Shown here: one piece after another, positions 21,358-34,180 of the stretch
Position numbering within the stretch: position 1 is the stretch's first letter
Layout of the letters: the number at the start of each line of letters is the position of its first letter
Assembly (NCBI RefSeq): GCF_016920785.2
Contig: NW_024609884.1
Location: forward strand, 32,904,080-32,968,079
Origin: Ixodes scapularis
Taxonomy: Eukaryota; Arthropoda; Arachnida; Ixodida; Ixodidae
Direction of reading: 5' to 3'
DNA: 64,000 nucleotides
Position numbers and translations under genes: made by a program
Notes under the pieces: generated by a model
What the model saw: only the letters and a program-made list of their open reading frames with translations
Databases searched by the model: none
Told to the model about the DNA's origin: nothing

Positions 21358-24300
21358 GCTTTCGCCTTAATAACTAAAATAAGGCAATGACAAATGCGCG
21401 TGCAAAGTACCGTTTGTCAAATTGTCAACCCAAATACAACTGACGACACCAGCTCGTGTGTCTTTAAACGCAGCAGGCTCCTTGGTCTTTGGGTCATTTT
21501 GCAAGCGGGTCTGGTCAAGCGTAGCAAAAGCGTTTGGACATAACCGTGTACAATATGAGCTGAAACAGCCCTCCGTGCTTCTTCGACTTTCTTGACAATT
21601 TTAAGACAATCCTTGGTTAAAACTTGACTTAACGCGAAGCTTAGATCTCAATCTTTGGACTTTTTGAACATCTGAGAGGTAATAGAGCTTGTGAGAACGC
21701 TAGGCGCAGCAAACAACCAGGTGTTTCGGCTCACATTGTCCGGCGATGTACAGCCGTCTAATATGTCGGCGAGGACAGCTCGCTTGTTTTCAGAGATCGA
21801 ATCATGTATTACTGCAGCCTTATGTGCTAAAGTGTGTAGTGTGAGGGGATACCATTGAGTCCCTTTCTAGAGTGCTCGGACTCGCAACGACAGCTCACAT
21901 GATAACGCCAGCCAAGTCGAAACCTTGCACATAGTCACAGCATCCTCAGGGATGATGTTACCATCCTCAGGCCTTCCCAGACTTAGCAACAGAAAATGTT
22001 TCAAGAGTTCTGTGCAGTGCGTCATAGACGTTTCAGGTTTAAACTATGGGTGCTTCTGCGTTTTACAATGTAATTCCAGCAGCTGCAGCTTTACAATAGA
22101 AGGCATATAGTTTCTAAAGAGACCTAAGAACCTGAGTCACTAATGCGAAGCAGCCGTCGTCGTTTAATTTATTTCCGTCCTAATGTTTTATGACGGACAT
22201 TGCGTAGACGTTCTGGCTAATTGCACTGCAGTGAGACCCGCTAAAATGTAGGCGTTCGTGCGTGTGGAGCAGTAGAAAGAAAACTGAACAGCTATTAGGA
22301 GCTCGCGTACTGTTACACGACACACTAATAAAACATCGCAAGACTGCCTGAGAATTCAATGTTCGTTTCGTGAAATCTTGCCACATCACATGTAATGAAG
22401 AGCACCAAACACCTTAGCCGTCACACTAAACTCATGCAAAACAATCATGTCCGCAGTCCTCGTGGTATGTCGAGTACGCATGTCAACATAGATGCTGCGT
22501 TCCAAACTCTCCAAAGCATATTTTCTTCTCTCCCCCTCTCTCTCTCTTTCTTTATTTTTCTCGGTCTTTCTCTCTAGATGCAGTCACAGCTTGAGACTCA
22601 TTGAAAGCTTAACACGTATCTCTAGCGTAAAAGATATACACAGGTGTACATAATTGTAAATATCATGTCCTAACGTGCGAATGTGCAGTAGTAAAACGGG
22701 GACGTCATAGAACGCGTTTTGTTGGTGTTGAGTAGACACCGAGACCATCATATATCTCAGTGCGAACCTTCGAGACCGCTTATTGCGATGCCTAAAATCT
22801 ATAAAATGACATGTATAAAACTTGAGACTACAAAAGTAAAAGTGCATAAAAAAATGACACGGAGAAAGTATTTTTTTTTTTTGTGTGTGTGTGTGTCTGT
22901 GACGCGACCTGGTCTGTTTTTCAGCTATTTGTATTCGCAAGAGGAAAACACTTTTCCTAACACTGGCCGGTCTGTGCTCTGATAGCTTTTAAGTAAGATT
23001 AACTTGCAACTCACGTTCACGCTGGCGGATGACCAAAGTGGATCCTATTGCACGCGTGGCACTATATAAAGAAAATCAATAAAGCAACTAGAACCTGAAT
23101 TTTCAGGTTATTATGTCAATATTGCTACAGGATGTTTTAACGGCAGATTGATTGGTAACCAACCTCATGAAAGGGATCAACTCGGTGAATACGACAAAAT
23201 CTAACGAAAAATCTTTTAAGTTTTGAAAATAGAGCGTGGCCTTTTTTTCTTTTTTTGCTACTTGATTTCTCATTTTACTCATATGTTTTATGCCTTTAAT
23301 ATTGATTATTACTCGTCGCAACTAACGTTGGATAGCGCAGAGTCGTGCACAAATAAATGGAAACGAATGCGATAGCAGCACTCGCCTAAAAAAGCTAGAG
23401 GTGTGCGCGCAAGTATTGGGGAGTCAGGTGAACACCTTTGGCACATAAACAGCCCACTGCACCACCGAGTACAAAAAAAAAAAAAAAAACAGCAGTCATA
23501 AATATTTATTTAACCCCGACATTATGTATAGATTATTGTACAACTACCTGGAGTTTGTGTTCTTGCGTATTTTACGGCTTAAATACTAGTTTGATGCATT
23601 TAAATGAGGGGACATAAAAATAGCTACCTCAAAGTTCTGGATAGAGTAAATATGTACCAACCAATTTATGCATAAAGAAACATATAAGGAAAGCAAATAT
23701 ACCGGAGTTTACAAAAAAAAAGAAAAAAAAAGTATTACTATAGTTTTGATTGAGAGTTACTAACTACACTGGAGTACATACTATAACAATGCAGAAATAA
23801 AAGCCTCGGATCGTGAAAGGCCTTGGGAAAACGAGGATAGCACTCTTGATTTGTTTTTCGTCGTCAATAGAAAAAAAGGCACCATCTCGCATTCACTAAA
23901 CACCAAAACAAAACGTTTAAACCAGATGTCGATAGCCCGTCCGAGAGTCTGGCGTCTGAAAAAAACGTTCTCGCAAGCTCCGCGCACCGTTTGCGGCTGT
24001 GAAAACATCGTCCACCAAAACAGCCGGTCCACATGACCAGACCGCAGTCAAGAACGCATGCACATCCGGAGCTAAAAAGTTCTCAAGCCCCCTTGCACCA
24101 CTTCTTTACTAAGGGTTTTTATTTGTTTATTTCACCCTCGCCTGTTACTTTGCGCTTGTCATCTGCAGCTGTTGCTCTAGAACCGAGACCGAGTGAAAAG
24201 TACAGCCAATAATGATGCTTAACGTGAGTCGTGAAGCCCGTCCGTGTTATACATGACTATAGTGCATGGGGGTCAGTGACCCTCTGTCGGTCACTGACCT

Positions 24301-24890
24301 TCCATAGATTCTTTCGGAGACAAAGGTGATTTCCGACTCCTTCGTGCAGAAGAACTTGTAGTTGGGCTAGTTGGTGAACGTTATGAAGCATGGCGTAAGG
24401 GGCAAAAAAAAGATGACGGTTTAATTTTTTATAATCTTGAAAAGGGACAATAGGCGACGTCTGGGACACAGAAAAGAGAGTTCTGTTGAGATGGGAGTTC
24501 CTCTTTCCCCCTTTTCTCGTTGTGGCTTGGGTGCCTATGCAGCGGAGCGGCAGAAACACATGGAGGCACCCTAGTGGTGGCCGGAGGCGAGACAGATATC
24601 GTCCCTACCTGTCAAGGTTCCTAGACAGGCATTACAAACGAGGCTTTAGCGATCCACCAGGTGCTCTTTGCTAATCGTTTAATTCGTTCTGAAATTCCTT
24701 TTTGTGTCTTTTTTTAACAAGAGATTGGTGTGCCTGATGTGATACTGCTCATTTGAACACAAATAGACCAAGAAATAGGCTGTTCTTTTTAGGAAAGAAA
24801 TTGTTTTTATTTGACTATATCCACGCTGTGTTTATTTCTAGTTTACGTACAGGGGGAGGGGGGGGGGGGTGAAATAGACTTACTAAAACT
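21358..24890. other. Long stretch without a recognised gene
   Basis: A/T-rich sequence with poly-A, CT-rich (22534-22575) and GT (22882-22896) simple repeats. Short open frames here have no protein-like features. No transposon ends were recognised. Confidence 0.5.
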
Positions 24891-25055
24891 GTGCAGTACA
24901 TCCAGAGCCACAGGAGAGAGAGTGTATCCGCGACCTGTTCAAGAGGAGGGGAAGGAGGAATGGGGGAATCCCAGACCTTCTTCACCTTTCCTCCTTTCCC
25001 TCCTCTTGAACAGGTCGGGATACACTCTCTCCCCTGTAGCTTTGGCTGTACTGCA
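24891..25055. repeat. Long imperfect hairpin of about 70-bp arms
   Basis: The arms 24891-24960 and 24988-25055 are near-exact reverse complements, from GTGCAGTACATCCAGAGCC at one end to GGGGAAGGAGGAA at the turn, with a 27-nt loop. Size and symmetry suggest a small foldback transposon or a source of a long hairpin RNA. Confidence 0.8.
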
Positions 25056-26665
25056 TGGTTTTACCCGGCCATTCTGAGTGGTTAGAAACGTTGACGAAAG
25101 TGCTCTTCGGTGCGCCGCTCCCGTGTCGGGTGTACTAGTTGGGTGCTCCAAAGTGCTGGGTATCCGACTTCGGGAGCGTCTTGTGTTCTTGTGTGCCGCG
25201 GATGGCGTTTTTCAAGTCATTGGAAACGTTCCTTCCCCCCACATTATGACATCCCCACATTATGACATCCGAAGTGCGGCACTGAACGCGCCACCGATAG
25301 AAATCAGAGGCGAATACTCAAAATATTGTATCAGCTAACAGCGACTGAATTTCCCTTTGGGTTTTTGTCGTTTTAGATGCAGTACACCAAGAATATTTTT
25401 GGCATCTCGTGTCATTTACAACAATGAAATTTAATGTGAACAAGGACGCGCGAAATAAGAACATCGCAGGGAACGATCGAAGGCAGCTCCCTTCCGGTTT
25501 GAAGATATTTATAAAAGTTTTACTTGAGGATCCCGTGTCGACGAGTGTGTCCTTTGTCAAGAACTGAAAACAGCAAAGTCGAGATGGGCGGCCCACTGCC
25601 GGAGCAAGTCGATCATTGACTCAACGAATCGAAATTGACGAATGAGCATGCTTCAGCAATGGAAATTCAACTTTTCTTTCCAGCTACATTATGTACTAAT
25701 TTTCAATATAAGAGGAATCCAGTCGCGTTATGACGGTCAACATAAGTTCACAGCTCACTGGTATCGCGCAGGAGATCGCGATTCAGGAAAACCAATAGAA
25801 CTAACTTTTCGACAATTTCCTGCCACACCGGGCAGCGGAAATGAGCCTTCAACTAAGCGTTGTAGATGATAAAATCGAGTCAAAGTCACCACTGCGAAAT
25901 ATCAACATTAAGATAAATTAAATTACGAAACGTTACAAGCAGAAACAGCAATTCTCACGAGAAAACCTACACGCACCTTGCGAGCGTGGCCCATGTTCTT
26001 CGACGGCACAGCGTTAAGTTCGGTGCGCGCTCCATTATCAAAATGTTCCGAGCACACTTGAGAAGATGGCGTTGGGTAAAAGTATTTTCAGTTTACGGAC
26101 GCATCCCACTGGAGGTCTCTGTCATTGGAAAACGATGAAGTCTGAAGGCATTGCAGTCGTCAGATTCGGTGTGCGATGCAGATGCCCCCATAATAATCTG
26201 CACTTTCAGTTGTTATTCGTGCAGCTTATCACCGAACAATGGTGTCCCGATGGCCAGGGGATTGTCATCATTGAATGCGCAAGCTCTAATTAAATCTGGA
26301 AGTAAAGAAATGGAGGAAACTGTGAAGAACACAAGCGAACTTAAAGCAACACACGCGTCCAAGGCGTTCATCCGGGTCTTTCGCTCGTTCCTAACCAGAC
26401 ATGTACACCTTACCCCAATAAAGTAACTAAATACCGTTACTCGTTACTCGCTCAAAAAGTCACTAAATACGTTACTCGTTATTTAAAATGGTAACTGGGT
26501 AAAAGTAACGCGTTACTTGTAACGCGATACGTTCAGTACATGTCTGGTCCTAACTAACCAGCAAGGGAGAAAGCGCCGGTAGCACTTTTCCCTTTTCTCT
26601 CTTGCCCACTTTTAGTAAAACGGTCTGTATGCATGGCGCCATTCTTCAAGTTCATACCCGCATCC

Positions 26666-26697
<32 letters not shown>

Positions 26698-28430
26698 CCC
26701 AGAAAAAAGAAAAGCAAACTCTGGTTACGCACTAGCTTTGCAGTACTGTACACAGTTACAGTTTTTGAACCATTAAGGGTGTAAATCAGTTTGTCCCAGG
26801 GCTAACACCCTTAGGGTGTTCAGGCAAGTACCCTCCATAATGGGTGCTTGCCAAACACCCTTGACCAAAGGTGCTTGACATGGAATGGGCGCCCATTGTG
26901 GTGGCCCTGTGGACGCTGGGCCACCCCAGCCAATCCAGCGCCGGGAAAGTGTCACGCGACGTTTTGGTTATGTGGAGTTCAAGGTCACATGACGTTCTCG
27001 CGACGCTGGATTGGCTGCGATGGCTGCTAGCGTCCGGCGCGCTCGGACGAATGCTGAAATGAACTATAGGCCCCAGTGAAAGTTTTTTCCAATACATATA
27101 TCAGAATTTGTAAATTGTACAAAATTCGTATAAGGTATTGCATATCCTTTTATTATTAGTATATGATTTACAGCTTATCATGTTTACAGAACACGTTTTT
27201 CACTTAGGGGAATTGCCACATCACCACATACGAGGCGCGTGATAAAGAAATAATGAGTCACACTGAACACAACTCACTTCATGAATAAGTAATACAAAAG
27301 AACTCCCTGCATGCCACATCCTAAGCCTGAGGGCAAATGGATAGTGCTACGGCACCCCCCCTTTCTCAAACTCTTAGCGAGCAAGCAGTGGCCCCAGGCA
27401 TCGTGCTGCACGGCTGAACCATTATAAGCATCATGGGTATCATCACAAACGAAGTATGAGGAGCTTTCCTGTTTGGAGATCAAGTGACATGTTTTGTTTG
27501 TCACAGAGGGTTGCAGGAAACACGCTCCGCGTATCACTTGTCTCCTTATGCGCATCTGTTTACTAATTGTAAGCATGGTAGAGGGGGGTGGTCTAGCCCT
27601 TGACTGAACCACGGCAGTAAGTGAAGCTCATTATGACATCAATTAGAATGTGTTAAATTTAACATTTATTCAACCCCAAGTGACAAATGAAAAATACAAT
27701 GTATGCCATTCCATGACATAAAGAATGCTATCTGCAAAGATGTAACGAAAAATATCACAAAATGAACTTGCACTCCATGGCAAAAAAAGCAAATGTTTCA
27801 GTAGAAGACACTATCCTCTTGTTCGCGTACAAGGAAAATTATATAAAGTTCTGGAAGACGACTATGGATGAGGAACTTGTACAGTTAAATTATAAGCACC
27901 TCGCCCACAGAAGGTGAGCATAAGTTTTCACAGAAAGTGCCCAACATTTAAAGACAGAAAAAGAAAACATGCCTAACCTAAAACCTAACCTAAAACTAAA
28001 CCATCACAATAAAGGTTAAAAACAGTATATTAACTACGTTTTATAGCGTACGTCTGAATGCGTACTCAAAATTCGCATGTCTAATGGCACGCAAATTCCC
28101 CCCAAAATAATACTGCGATCAGATATGTTTTTTGTAGCAGTAGTAAAAGACCGCGTAAGCCCTGAACCGCAAACCCCGAAAGTTATTTTCCACGGCCTCC
28201 GGTCTACAAGGATAAAGGTAGAGCCTTTCTTTCAAACTCCCTATTGCTCGCGGTCTGTGATTGTCCAGCTGATCTCGTGCAGCGAGTTTTCGAACCCGTA
28301 CAGGACTGTAGAAAGAAGAACTGTCTTGTTTTCGAATCAGGTAGTTCCTCGAACGGTCCTATGTGACCCTTGAAACAAACATTTAAAGGCCTCCAACGTT
28401 GTTTGTCCGTTCCTGAATGGGTAACCAGAC
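25056..28430. other. Region without a recognised gene; short structured repeats
   Basis: No convincing coding region. A cluster at about 26780-27030 holds the palindrome AACACCCTTAGGGTGTT, a GGCAAG/CTTGCC hairpin and an inverted pair CCAATCCAGCG / CGCTGGATTGG, which may be a decayed MITE. A poly-C tract lies at 26666-26696. Words such as AGTAACGCGTTACTTGTAACGCG at 26400-26530 (in pieces) resemble subterminal repeats of hAT-like elements. Confidence 0.4.
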
Positions 28431-28810
28431 GCGCATTTCGGAAAAGCTTGTGGAGTAAGCCGGCAGGCCAATTTCCCGCACTCTGATTGGCGCTTTTTTT
28501 ATGGACGTTACATCACCTGGTTTACGAACGGAGGGTGAGGAAAAGGGGGGGGGGGGGGGGGGGCCTTGGGTAAACACGCTTCAGTGAATCACGCGCTAGC
28601 CTTTAGCCGTCTCCCCAATATGCTTACCCGATAAGGGAAAGGAAATCTGGTAGCCGGCTAAAGGCTAGCGCGTGAATCACTGAGGCGTGTTTACCCCCAT
28701 CCTCTCTCTCCCCCCACGTACACCAGGCACTGTAACGCCCATAAAAAACGCGCCAATCAGAGGGCCGAAATTGGCCTGTTGATTTACTCCACAAGCTTTT
28801 CAGAAGACGC
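28431..28810. mobile_element. Foldback/MITE-like element
   Basis: Arms 28431-28609 and 28655-28810 are inverted copies with some indels: GAAAAGCTTGTGGAGTAA, CAGGCCAATTTC, CTCTGATTGGCGC and CACGCGCTAGCCTTTAGCCG each occur in both. A poly-G tract lies inside the left arm. There is no coding sequence. Confidence 0.75.
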
Positions 28811-29511
28811 TAACGGGACTTCTATTTCCATGAGCGCAATTCTTACTTATATTGTCAAGTTTGCAATTTAGTTCACTAATGTACTCTTCTCAGATAATTG
28901 CATGATTAGTGCGGGGAAGCATAAAGTCGCATCTAAGCATAATTCAAATTTCTTTTTACTCTAGCCACTGGCAGGATGGGAACGGCGTCTCCTGATGTCC
29001 GGCTTCCAGCGCGGGCTCGGTGCCCTCCGTCGTGCTTTTGCTGCGTGTGCACGCTCGAAGCTGACGAGACGCCCAAGTGTTATCGAAGCTAGAAACCACC
29101 TCCCTGTCGTTCTAATCCTATCAATGACTATAGTTAAACAAATATCTAAACTTTTCGGCGCTCTTGTGATAGGAACAACAGCTCAAGGCAAAGCAAATAT
29201 CGATGTCCTTAACTATTACATGAAACGACTTTTCTCCCTTTGTCTAATCTTGCAAGCAATATATTGGTCATAAAAAAAAATCAGTGATATGTTTTTTTGT
29301 TTCTTTTTTATAGGTGTACCTTACACAATTTTCTTTAGTACCCGCTTAGTTGAAGCTGGTTTCCTACTCAAGGATGGCGAATTTCACACTTTAACAAAGC
29401 TTCTTACCTCTACCTTTATTTCTATGTGCCTCCCTTCTTATCGCGATTGTTGTCAGCTCCTTCGGCTCAGCTGCTTGGAACATAAGACGTCCACCGAATG
29501 ATATACGGCAT

Positions 29512-30127
29512 CACTCTAAAAAAAGCCACACTCTAAAAAATGTTTGTGCGTCAATTTTCACGCACAAAACTCGGAGAGCCAATCACCGCCACTTACGGAG
29601 GCAGCTCAGCGTATGCCAGTGCCGAAACATATGTTTAGACCGAAAAACGCAGTCTGAGTTGTGACATTAAGCAATACAAAACGCCACGCTTGCATTGCTT
29701 GATGTCACAACTGAGACTGCGTTTTTTGGTCTAAACATATGTTTCGTCATCGTCATTCGCTGAGCTGCCTCCGTAAGTGGCGGTGATTCGCTCTCCGAGT
29801 GTTGTGCGGGAAAGCAGACTCACGGGCTTTTTTTAGAGTGCATGTACGTCTACTTGCCCACACAACACTCGGAGAGCCAATCACCGCAACTTACGCAGGC
29901 AGCTCAGCGAATGACAACGCCGAAACATATGTTTAGACAAAAAAAAAAACAAAAAAAAAAACGCAGTCTGAGTTGCTTGCATTGCTTAGTGTCATAAGTC
30001 AGACTGAGTTTTTTGTTCTAAACATATGTTTCGGCATCGTCATTCGCTGAGCTGCTTCCGTAAGTTCCGGTGATTGGCTATCCGAGTGTTGTGCGGGAAA
30101 GTAGACGCACAGGCGTTTCTTAGAGTG
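29512..30127. mobile_element. Two adjacent foldback MITEs with CACTCTAA ends
   Basis: Unit 1 (29529-29840) starts CACTCTAAAAAA and ends TTTTTTTAGAGTG and folds on itself for nearly its whole length. Unit 2 (29841-30127) is a related foldback ending CTTAGAGTG with a damaged left end. A further 17-bp partial end copy stands at 29512-29528. Copy B has TA at the equivalent site and the right flank begins TA, consistent with a TA target duplication as for Tc1/mariner-type MITEs; the left TA is altered. No coding capacity. Confidence 0.75.
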
Positions 30128-30278
30128 TACATCATCTAGCGTTACAGAATTTTAGAGCGCCCAGTCGTGTCCTAGTTTTTTTGGGCTATAATTTTGTAAT
30201 GTATAGTAATCAACTAGCCCAACAGTTAATTCAAAATCATCTAGCGGTATGGCAGAGCTTGGGTAGAGCGTCTGCACT

Positions 30279-30438
30279 GGGGCCCTAAACTCGTCAAACA
30301 CAAAGTTGGAGCCGAAAGTTCGCAGAGCGCGCTGATTGGAAGTCGACGACAAAAACGCGAAGTCATCGTCGTGACTGTCCAATTGGCGTGCTCCGTCAAC
30401 TTCGGCCTCAACTTTGTGTTTCACGAGTTTAGGGCCCC
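30279..30438. mobile_element. Small foldback insertion in copy A
   Basis: The ends GGGGCCCTAAACTCGT and ACGAGTTTAGGGCCCC are inverted repeats, and inner parts (CAAAGTTG / CAACTTTG, CCAATTGGC-like) also pair. The segment is missing from copy B, in which GCACTGGAG is continuous. It is about 160 bp. Confidence 0.7.
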
Positions 30439-30453
30439 AGGAGCATATAGTGT

Positions 30454-30945
30454 ATTGGCGACGTGCGCGACCGAAAGCGTCACTGTGGTCGGCCTTCCAC
30501 GATTGGCCGAACGCTGACTATGACGTCAGAAAAGGATTTATCATCGACGGAAATTAGAGGAATGAAAGAACTTTAATTTTGACGGTGTTGGCAGTGTTCC
30601 TTTGAGAGCGCAATGATTTCAAGCTTCCACCATGCTATTTACAAACACCATCGAACTTGTTGTTTGCAAGGTAATGACGTGACAAGGGGGAACCGTAGGA
30701 GGGCGCCACTAAAACATCTCGCCGCTAATAAGTTTAAGGTCGGTTCTCACAGCGCAGCTTTCCTACGTCACGTTACGCTACGAACGCTTACCAGTGCTTA
30801 CGTCGCGAGTCACCGAGACAGCCTTGCTTCGAATGAAGCATGGTGACCTGTTCAAGGGGCAGCTTTGCACGCGATATGCGAAACACGAATGTCCCGGTGA
30901 CTTCTCACGTAACGTAAGAAATCGTAAGCAAACGCCCCTGTGTGA
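30454..30945. mobile_element. Sequence present in copy A, absent in copy B
   Basis: About 490 bp lies between TAGTGTA and CTTAAATCTG, which are adjacent in copy B. It has no clear terminal repeats. It could be an insertion in A or a deletion in B. No gene is evident; the open frame at 30613-30846 is not protein-like. Confidence 0.45.
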
Positions 30946-31385
30946 ACTGATCTTAAATCTGGGATGACAGATGCTGGTTCCGTTGCAAAGAGGTATATGA
31001 GCACACGTTTTTTATATAGCATGTACCTGCAGGACTACTGCACAAACCAAGATTATAAGCCGTTTCGAATCGAGCGCGTCCGTTCTCCTTCATCAGTGAT
31101 ATATGCGCATGAATTTGTTCGGCGAGATTTATGAGCGCGGGTCTAGTGCTCAAAAAGAATAGCGGCTTCGATGGTGCGAAATCAAGGATGACCACCGAGT
31201 TTGGCGAGAAGAACCAAATAACGTCAGTCAGATTTGTTGTATGAATAGTGACACAGAGTGAATGAATGAATGAATGAATGAATGAATGAATAAAAGGACT
31301 TTGTGGGCTTTGTGGCCGCTTTTGATACTGGTCGCCGTTCGAGCGGGATGAGTTTCCGTTTTGCCTTGCGTCACTGTTGCTGCTG

Positions 31386-32640
31386 TTGGCGCTAAACCGA
31401 GGACGTGCTTGACGTGATTTTAAAGGGGTAAGGAAACGAAATTTTAGCGCCGATCTTTCTGCATAAATATGGGCTAGGGACAGGCACCACCTCGGAAATA
31501 TCAATATCGCGCTGTAAAACACAGGAGAACTAATTTTAAACCTAATTAAACGATTTCAAATTCATATCTGGTGGATGGTGGGAAAGTTCTCGTGACATCA
31601 CTTGTGGCATAGGAGCAGCGCCGTTCTGCGGCAATACGGCGTGCCGGCAGAATTAGCCAAGGCCTGAATGCGTTTGCAAAGCCTTGGCGGAGAAAGCCAA
31701 AGCGTAGGTGGCCACAGTGAGCTCGTTCTCGTTGCGGCTCTTTGCACGACACGACCCGAGCATGCTTCTGGCACGGCCGGTATTAGTTGCTGCGAGCTGC
31801 GGGCCCACGTTAAAAAAATATATGTTTGAACTACGAGAGTGTCAGCAAGAGCAACGCAAATACCTGTTCACACTCGGAGCGGACACGCGCGTTTGATCGA
31901 AGTGCTGGATGCACTCTGTTATGCCGCGTTTCGCTAAGCGCTTCTGGACCGATCTTTTACGATTGCAACTCGATACTGACATGACACTCGGCAAAGAAAG
32001 GTTGGACCGACATCGCGTAGCTCCCACGAGCGCTCGACAGTGACGTAGCGTCGTGTCAGAATAAAAATGGCATACTAATAACAAAGTGTACATACCGTGT
32101 TGCGAAGGTAATCCGTATGGCGTTTATTTGAGCTCTATACGCTCCGTGCGGGAACTATAGGGGGCGCTTTGAAAAACGCGCGCAGCGCCGCTAGCGGAGG
32201 AGCTGGCGTTCGACAGTGAGGCGCGTTCAGCAGCCTGCGGCGCCTTTTCGCATGCCAACCTGTGGCGGCGGAAGCGCGCACGGACGAAACTTTTGCTTTT
32301 TGAGCTATACGTTGAGGATGATGTTGCATGAGTGCTGGGGCAGAAGGGCATTTAGCTGTTCTCCACTTTTTATATATTGAGTTTGAGTCGTTATTAGGGG
32401 TAATTTCTCTAGTTGCGGCCGAAAAAGGAGTTGGAGCAATTTTCCGAAAAGCAACACGGCCGCCACCATAATTGTTCTGAGTGGGAAATTTGTTTCGCTC
32501 GTCGCTGTTAACGGGACTGCTGGAACGATGACATTCGGAGGTGAGTGAGATTTTCACGAAGTTTGTGCACGAAGTGTGCCAAGTTTCATTTAGACAGCAG
32601 GTGTGAAAGTTATGTTTCTAACAAATAAAGAAATAAAGCT
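31386..32640. other. Region without a recognised gene
   Basis: Mixed sequence with G/C-rich parts (31600-31800, 32150-32290). TTTAAAGGGGTAAGGAAACG at 31424 resembles the inverse of the sequence around 36170-36196 and may be the left end of a TTAA-flanked element, but the match is loose. Confidence 0.4.
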
Positions 32641-32679
32641 GTACGGGATATCCAATATTGGACCCAAAATGTTGTGTTA

Positions 32680-33345
32680 TAGCGGGCTGTGCAAAGTGCA
32701 GATTTGGGCAAACGGGTGCTTGGACTTGACAGTAACACGACAAAGCACTTATATACGAAAAACAGGTGGCATAGGGAAACCAGGTGGAAATTTGGTTTGG
32801 GCGGCGTAACTCAATGGGAACCGGTTTGGACCATGAAAGGGCTGTCAAGAGAATACCTCTGGTCGTAGGAGGTGGAGACTTTACAGGTAGGAAGGGACTA
32901 GTAGACTGTTCTTCCAATTGAAACAATTTTACGAAAGGTGGTTCCCAAACCGAGAAAACAAAGTTGTCGGCGAACACACGGTTTGGCCGTCAAGGGCTTT
33001 TGCGGTAGCTGTTGTGTAATAACCTGATGTGCGAGGTGCTGATTTTTGGCGCACAGCTACTTTGACATGACCGTAGCTTGACACAACACTTATTATACCA
33101 AAAATAGTTGGCATAGCGAAACCAGGTGGAAATTTATTTTGAGCGGCGTAACTAAATGGAAACTGGCTTTGACCGACAAAGGCTGTCGAGGTAATACCGC
33201 TCATCGTGGGAGGTGCATACTTAACAGGTAGGAAGGGACCAATGGACGGTACTTCCAGTTCGAACCACTTTGCGATAGGTGGCTCTAAAGCCGAGAAAAA
33301 AAATTGCTGTCTAGAGAACTTGGGGTCAGCGTTTCCACATCCAAA
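32680..33345 (-). repeat. Diverged 342-bp tandem duplication, open on the minus strand
   Basis: Two units offset by 342 bp share GGCATAG(G/C)GAAACCAGGTGG and TACCTGT(A/T)AAGT-type segments. On the minus strand both are open: unit 2 as part of a 149-codon frame, unit 1 as a 119-codon frame in another register. Both peptides share EPP-x-x-K-x-F-x-LE and FLPVK, so the sequence may have been coding, perhaps a repeat-containing protein. No family is recognised. Nucleotide changes do not obviously favour silent positions, which argues for neutral drift. Confidence 0.5.
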
Positions 33346-34040
33346 AGGAGGCTGATCAAGAAAGAAAGCACACCACATAAACTTTCATACTCGAACGTCG
33401 ATTCTCCAGTGATTCTGAGTTTCATCGTTGTTTTCTTTAGATTCATATTTGTCACTTTTTTTTTTTACCGTTCGAATTTTTCTTCATGAAGCACAGATTG
33501 CGTGCCATACTTGTCCTATCATCGACACGTACGATGGGGACGAAACTTCTTTGGAGGGCATTCTTCCAACGAAATTGGCACTGCACACCCGCGAGTGTGG
33601 GAAGGCATTTCAGTTCGTCCCCGTCGGTGCTAACACATGTAGGCGTTACTGGTACGAAAACAAACGCAGAGCGCAAAGCGGCAGTGTAGAATATGTCAGC
33701 CGTGCCGACACAGTGGCAGACATGATCGGGAGACCAAATTTCTCGCGTCGTACGGCACGGGACCATTGTTGTCGCTATCCCACAAAACATCGGCGAGGTG
33801 AAAAACTGTGAAACTTTGTCCCCACGAGATACGACGCATAACTATTGAAGCACCTAATGACGCAGCACAGGCAGCACTTCATGCTGCGAACCCAGCGCAA
33901 CCGCACCGCTCCGACTTCATTGCGTACCAACGTACGCGGCGTGGTTTCGGTTTCGTTTTCTCTGGGATTCTCACTGTCTAACTTCGGTACCGGCCGCGCG
34001 GCGGCGCGCCAGTCGCGTCGCACGGAGTGTATATCACACA

Positions 34041-34180
34041 AAACAAGGAGATGGAATCAATGAGAGTCCCTTTTCGACGACAGCGTTCGTCACCGCTGTC
34101 TCGGAAAACAAGGAGATAGAATCAATGAGAGTCCCTTTTCGACGACAGCGTTCGTCATCGCTGTCTCGGAAAACAAGGAG
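34041..34180. repeat. 65-bp tandem repeat
   Basis: The word AAACAAGGAGAT recurs at 34041, 34106 and 34171, each followed at first by similar sequence including GAGAGTCCCTTTTCGACGAC. Two full units and a partial third are present, at the edge of the repeat copy described next. Confidence 0.8.

Larger units (their letters stand above)
29217..31385. repeat. Interspersed repeat, copy A, broken by later insertions
   Basis: Segments 29217-29511, 30128-30280, about 30439-30453 and 30946-31385 match 38750-39682 (copy B) in order at roughly 85-90% by eye, including the stretch CCTCCCTTCTTATC and the ATGA microsatellite (31258-31292). Sequences between these segments are absent from copy B and so are best read as insertions into A. 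Both copies have the motif CTGATGA on the minus strand near a GAAAC or GAAGC, compatible with a PLE terminal region. Confidence 0.75.
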
